Part shown: piece by piece, positions 60,142 to 64,000 of the stretch | Layout of the letters: each line of letters starts with the position of its first letter | How positions within the stretch are numbered: position 1 is the first letter of the stretch | Origin: Tetradesmus obliquus | Lineage: Eukaryota; Chlorophyta; Chlorophyceae; Sphaeropleales; Scenedesmaceae | DNA length: 64,000 nucleotides | NCBI GenBank assembly: GCA_030272155.1 | Contig: CP126197.1 | Coordinates: 1,550,001 to 1,614,000 of the forward strand | Reading direction: 5' to 3' | Notes under the pieces: generated by a model | Database searches by the model: none | What the model was told of the DNA's origin: nothing | What the model saw: the letters and a program-made list of their open reading frames with translations, nothing else | Position numbers and translations under genes: made by a program

Positions 60142-62801
60142 ATGGCGGTGGACCTCTCCTCCCTGCTGGGCAGCAGCAGCAGCATGCCTGAGCTGCCATG
60201 GCTGCAGCTGGTCTTGACATTCATTGTTGTGGTGAACATCCTGCACACTTGCCTGGATATGAGGCAACTGAAAGCCATCAAGCTGCCTGATCCACCAGCA
60301 TCTCTGAAAGGTGAAACATGCAGGTCCTGGGTTGTGCAACGCGATGCGATCGCAGTTGCTGCGCCCCTCCTGCCTAGTTTAGCTGCAAGCATGCCTGCAT
60401 TTCGTAAGAGATTTGTGCTTGTTCAGACGTCGCTCCGCACACTTTCTGTAGTGTGTTAGGTATGCTTGCAATTGTGCGACACATGCCTGCTGCTCTGCTG
60501 TCCTGCAGGCCTGTTCACGCGCAAACTGTATGATGAGGCTCAGGCCTACTCAGTTGACAAGTGGTGGTTCGGCTTCTGGCATGGGATCTACAACCTCGTG
60601 GAAACAGTGCTGTGGCTGCAGGTGCGCCTGGCTGTTGGTTGTGCCCCGTTGCCGCGCTGCTGTGGTCTTCAACTTTATATGCAGCAAGCTTCTTCATGCT
60701 GCGCTCCTCTGCTGGCTGCTGACACCACACCAGCAGTTGCAGCTGTCTGGCAGGCAGAACCCAGTATGAGCACTACATCTGCCTAGAGCAGCTGCCGTCT
60801 CCCTGCTGAGCGCAGTATGCCACGCAGTTCTCATATCATCACTGCTTATTGCTTACTGCACTTGCTCAATCTCTTTCATGCAGCTGCGCATTGTGCCGTG
60901 GCTGTGGTACAGCCTGCCCAGCTGGCTGCCGCAGCCGCTGGCAGCGATTGTGGAGGACAACGAGATCGTGCACACTGTGGCTTTCATGCTGGCCAGCAGC
61001 CTGATCAACCTGGTGCTGAGCCTGCCCTGGACCCTGTACAGCACGTTTGTGATCGAGCAGCGCCACGGCTTCAACAAGCAGACGTTAGGTGAGTGATGAC
61101 TGCAAAGGCGCTACAGGAGCTGCAGCCTTGTTGTGCGTACACACCTGATAAAGCTACAGATTGGATGAATCATTGTGTACATCTTAACCAGCAAAGCGGG
61201 CATTGCTCCAGCACAGTGCAAACACCAGACTGTATGTTCCTGGCGCCTTTTATGGGCACTATAACCTCCTCCTCTGGAACATGTGCCACTATCTTGCTTG
61301 GTCAACAGTGGTTATTGTTGCTGCCTCCTGCAGGCCTGTTCTTTAGCGACCTGGTGAAGAGCTGTGTGCTGGGCGCTGTCTTCATCCCGCCCCTGGTGGC
61401 AGCGTTCACGTACATCCTGCAGCGTGCCGGGCCCTGGGTGCCACTGCAGCTCTGGGCATTCGTGCTGGTGCGTACGTTAACCAGGCGCTTTCACACATAG
61501 AGTTTTGGCCAGCAAATGGCGTGTTACAACGTTGGCACCGTCAGCGCGTCAAACAGTGGGGGATCAGCCTGCTGCTGCGCCTGTCGTTCAGTGCAGCAGC
61601 CTGATTTCGCACTCCACCTCACACGCTCATGCCTCAGCTACTGTTCCACCGTGCAACTACCACGCTGCTTGACCTGCAATTACTCCCGCACTCGCAGGGT
61701 GTCTCCCTCTTCTTCCTGACCATCTACCCCGTGGTCATTGCGCCGCTGTTCAACAAGTACGAGCTGCTGCCCCAGGGCAGCCTGCGTGACAAGATTGAGG
61801 CGCTGACAGGCAGCCTGAGCTTCCCACTGAAGAAGCTGTACACCATGGACGGCTCCAAGCGCAGTGGACACTCCAACGCATACATGTGAGTAAGGAAACT
61901 GACCATCGGGTTTGCTGTCAATGCGGACAGCTGCAATACCTGACAAAACAAAGCTGTACACCATTGACGGCTCTGAGCGCAGCGCACACTCCAGCGCATA
62001 CATGTGAGCGGGCTTTTCTCCCTCATGACATTCACTGCTGGTGCAGGCAGCTACATCTTTTGGCTGTGGCCTCGTGTGCCAGCTGGGGCTTGTTGTTGCT
62101 ATGCCGTCAAACAGTGTGCAACAATAAGTCTGATACCGCCCTGTGCTGACAGGATGCCGACCGCAACTCCTGTGCTGGGTGTTGTTTGTGGTGCTGCAGG
62201 TACGGATTCTTCAACAACAAGCGCATCGTGCTGTTTGACACGCTGATCAAGGAGTGCAGCGAGGAGCAGGTGGTGGCAGTGCTGGCGCATGGTGAGCGCC
62301 CCAGCAGCAGCAGCAACGGCGGCAGCAGCAGCGGCATTGGCGGCTTCAGCAGTTGGCTGCAGTTCCAGGGGTTGGCACCTGCAGCATGTGGGCTACTAAG
62401 GTGTATGTATCTTCTGGGTGCATGCTGGTTGGCAGCATGCGCAGCGGTTTCAACACCCACCGGCTGCCTGGTGTTACCAAGCATCATGTGCTGAGTCACC
62501 ATTGTCGGCCAGTGACCATGCTGTTTTATGATGCTCTGCGCTGCCTCCTCGCCTGCCATGTGCCTTTCTGCAGAGCTGGGCCACTGGAAGCTGCGCCACA
62601 CCCCCATCAACTTTGTGATGAGCCAGTTCATCACTCTGGCAAACTTCCTGCTGTTTGCTGGCATGCGCACAGCACCAGGGCTGTTTGAGAGCTTCGGGTT
62701 TGACAAGAGCCGCCCAGCCTTCATCGCGTTCGTGCTGTTCCAGTTTGTGGTGGCGCCTGTGGACGAGGTGAGGCTGCTGCTGCTGCTGCTGCTGCTGCGT
62801 G

Positions 62802-62832
<31 letters not shown>

Positions 62833-63292
62833 CGTGAGTGTAGCCGCTGGTTGCATGGCAGTTTGTTATGGCCTTGATGGCTAGCTAGTGTCCTTGTGCT
62901 GTGCCATGACAGCCGTGATACCGCTCTTGCATCTGATTCTTGTACAACGGCCTTGGTTCACTGGTGTTCTCAGGCACGGATAATGTGCAGACTTCGTACA
63001 GTGCCCCAGCGCCACTGCTCATGCTGGCTGCTGGACCACCTTTCTTTTTGCTCATTTGCAGGTGATTGGCTTCATCACAAACGTTGTCAGCAGGCGCTTT
63101 GAGTACCAGGCTGATGGCTTTGCAGTGCAGCAGGGCAAAGGCAAGGAGCTGCGTGAGGCGCTGCTCAAGCTGGAGGAGACAAACAAGGCCAGCTTAAACG
63201 TCGACCCGCTGTACAGTGCGTATCACCACAGCCACCCACACATCACAGAGCGCCTGGCAGCTATAGACGCTGCCCTGAAGAAGGGACAGTGA
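60142..63292 (+). CDS. STE24: CAAX prenyl protease 1 (STE24/ZMPSTE24, M48 zinc protease)
   Basis: Eight exons (60142-60310, 60509-60621, 60884-61088, 61334-61467, 61698-61885, 62200-62291, 62574-62767, 63062-63292) join in phase to 441 residues, normal for the family. The protein is a multi-span ER/inner-nuclear membrane metalloprotease that removes the AAX tripeptide from prenylated CAAX proteins. Visible features are a first membrane segment (LVLTFIVVVNILHTCL, about residues 23-38), IYPVVIAPLFNKYELLPQG, NNKRIVLFDTL, zinc motif HELGH at residues 300-304 and the third zinc ligand Glu379 in RRFEYQADGFA. The C-terminus YSAYHHSHPHITERLAAID is the usual end. The intron between exons 6 and 7 cuts the first Glu codon of HELGH. 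No catalytic residue is missing. Confidence 0.95.
61951..62003 (+). repeat. Duplicated 3' edge of STE24 exon 5 with donor
   Basis: The last 53 nt of exon 5 (61833-61885) are repeated 118 bp downstream inside intron 5, with eight or so substitutions and the donor GTGAG kept. The copy encodes KLYTIDGSERSAHSSAYM in place of KLYTMDGSKRSGHSNAYM, in the same phase. No AG acceptor directly precedes it. Confidence 0.85.
62770..62831 (+). repeat. (CTG)n after the donor of STE24 exon 7
   Basis: Two blocks of CTG triplets start within a few bases of the GTGAGG donor. Confidence 0.8.
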
Positions 63293-63731
63293 GGTGGCAC
63301 GCCCATGTGCCAGGCTTAGGGTTATACCAAACCATTTGTTCAGCTGGGCTGCTTCAATGTATAAGCAAGTGTATCGTGAATTTCTGTGCGCATGCTGACG
63401 TTTACCTGCCTTGTGGCTTGAAAGTGCTGCACTTTAACAGCCCTGTCATCAGGCTCAGCCTGGCTGGCTGTGGTTTTGAAAAGGCTGGCCGTGTGCTGAG
63501 CAGGCCTTGGTCTGCAACCATCAAATGTTTGGACACAAATGGATTGCTTTTATTCCGTCTTTTAATCCAGGCTTTAACGTCTACAGTTCGTCTCGTTTGC
63601 TGCCACCGGTCAACTTGCGAGCTCCGGGCCCTCCCTGTGCAATGGTTTGCTTCCCACGGTGACATTATATCAGTGATGGAGCGCGAACAAACGTTCAAAG
63701 AAGCTAGAGCGTGAGATCAGTCTGCTGCAAG
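63293..63731. other. Short tandem spacer, nothing recognised
   Basis: The spacer is about 440 bp between the STE24 stop and the next ATG on the same strand. It must contain the STE24 3' UTR and the next promoter. Open frames here are chance frames. Confidence 0.5.
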
Positions 63732-64000
63732 ATGGCCTCGGTGGCAGATGGACAGCAGGAGGAGAAGCCCAGGGTGGAGTTCATCAAACGCAATGTTGGC
63801 CTTACCACTGTTCCTGCCAAGGTGTGTAACCGCTGCAGGCCGTGCAGTCACTTCGTTTTTACAGCTAGCTTTTGCATGCATGGTCATATACATGCTGCAG
63901 CAGCTGCACTTTTGCTCTGCTGCAGCACAATGATCCTGTTGATGCTGAGGTTTCCATGACTTCAAAACAGTACATGTTGCAGGGCATCAGGACAATGGTC
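63732..64000 (+). CDS. Start of an unrecognised gene (exon 1 and the beginning of exon 2)
   Basis: The start ATG at 63732 is preceded by CAAG. Exon 1 runs to 63821 (30 codons: MASVADGQQEEKPRVEFIKR then NVGLTTVPAK) and is followed by GTGTGT. A plausible second exon begins at 63983 after TGTTGCAG with GIRTMV in the same phase and is cut by the window end. The N-terminus is charged and has no signal peptide. I do not recognise the family. Confidence 0.5.

Noticed and set aside
1..64000. tRNA, rRNA or spliceosomal RNA genes
   Set aside because: No GGTTCGAATCC-type T-loop with matching acceptor stem, and no rRNA or snRNA core, was seen on either strand by eye.

Overview
This window looks like nuclear DNA from a green alga, probably a chlorophycean of the Sphaeropleales/Scenedesmaceae type (inference). 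The signs are intron-dense genes with short exons, GTGAG-type donors and CTGCAG-type acceptors, many CAG/CTG triplet runs giving polyQ and polyA proteins, and plant/algal families (MBF1, a bHLH with an ACT-like tail, STE24, a FAST/RAP-type organelle RNA protein tail). No bacterial operons, CRISPR array or tRNA gene was seen. All exon models are hand-made from splice signals and reading-frame phase.

Layout. 1-804 is the 3' end of a FAST/OPR-like gene on the + strand. 0.8-15.4 kb has no gene I can support. It is a repeat-rich, C/A-skewed stretch with hairpins, tandem repeats and a perfect 94-bp palindrome. 15.4-19.95 kb (-) is a short-chain dehydrogenase/reductase whose active-site exon has nine extra partial copies. 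21.0-25.4 kb (+) is a secreted Pro/Val/Gln/Gly-rich protein in nine exons. 28.3-33.2 kb (-) is an unrecognised Gln/Ala-rich protein with a zipper-like segment, and one of its exon ends is expanded into a 43-bp minisatellite. 34.1-35.8 kb (-) is MBF1. 37.2-40.1 kb (+) is a bHLH-ACT regulator. 40.1-46.7 kb is a G/T-skewed stretch without a supported gene. 46.7-59.9 kb (-) is a 28-exon gene for a coiled-coil protein of about 1779 residues, in phase throughout. Only 204 bp separate its start from the divergent STE24 CAAX protease gene (60.1-63.3 kb, +). The first exon and a fragment of exon 2 of another gene close the window.

The main finding is structural. In nearly every gene, a segment made of one edge of an exon plus its splice site and some intron has been tandemly duplicated, often with a period near 114-125 bp. 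The result is arrays of partial exon copies next to one intact exon. This occurs in the SDR, the 43-bp minisatellite gene, MBF1, the bHLH gene, the coiled-coil gene (at least three times), STE24 and the FAST-like tail. Many copies keep coding similarity and a GT donor. Whether they are spliced or are slippage debris cannot be decided from DNA alone.

The genes do not form an obvious pathway. They are a mixed set: lipid/steroid-type redox enzyme, cell-surface protein, transcription co-activator, transcription factor, cytoskeletal-type scaffold and membrane protease.
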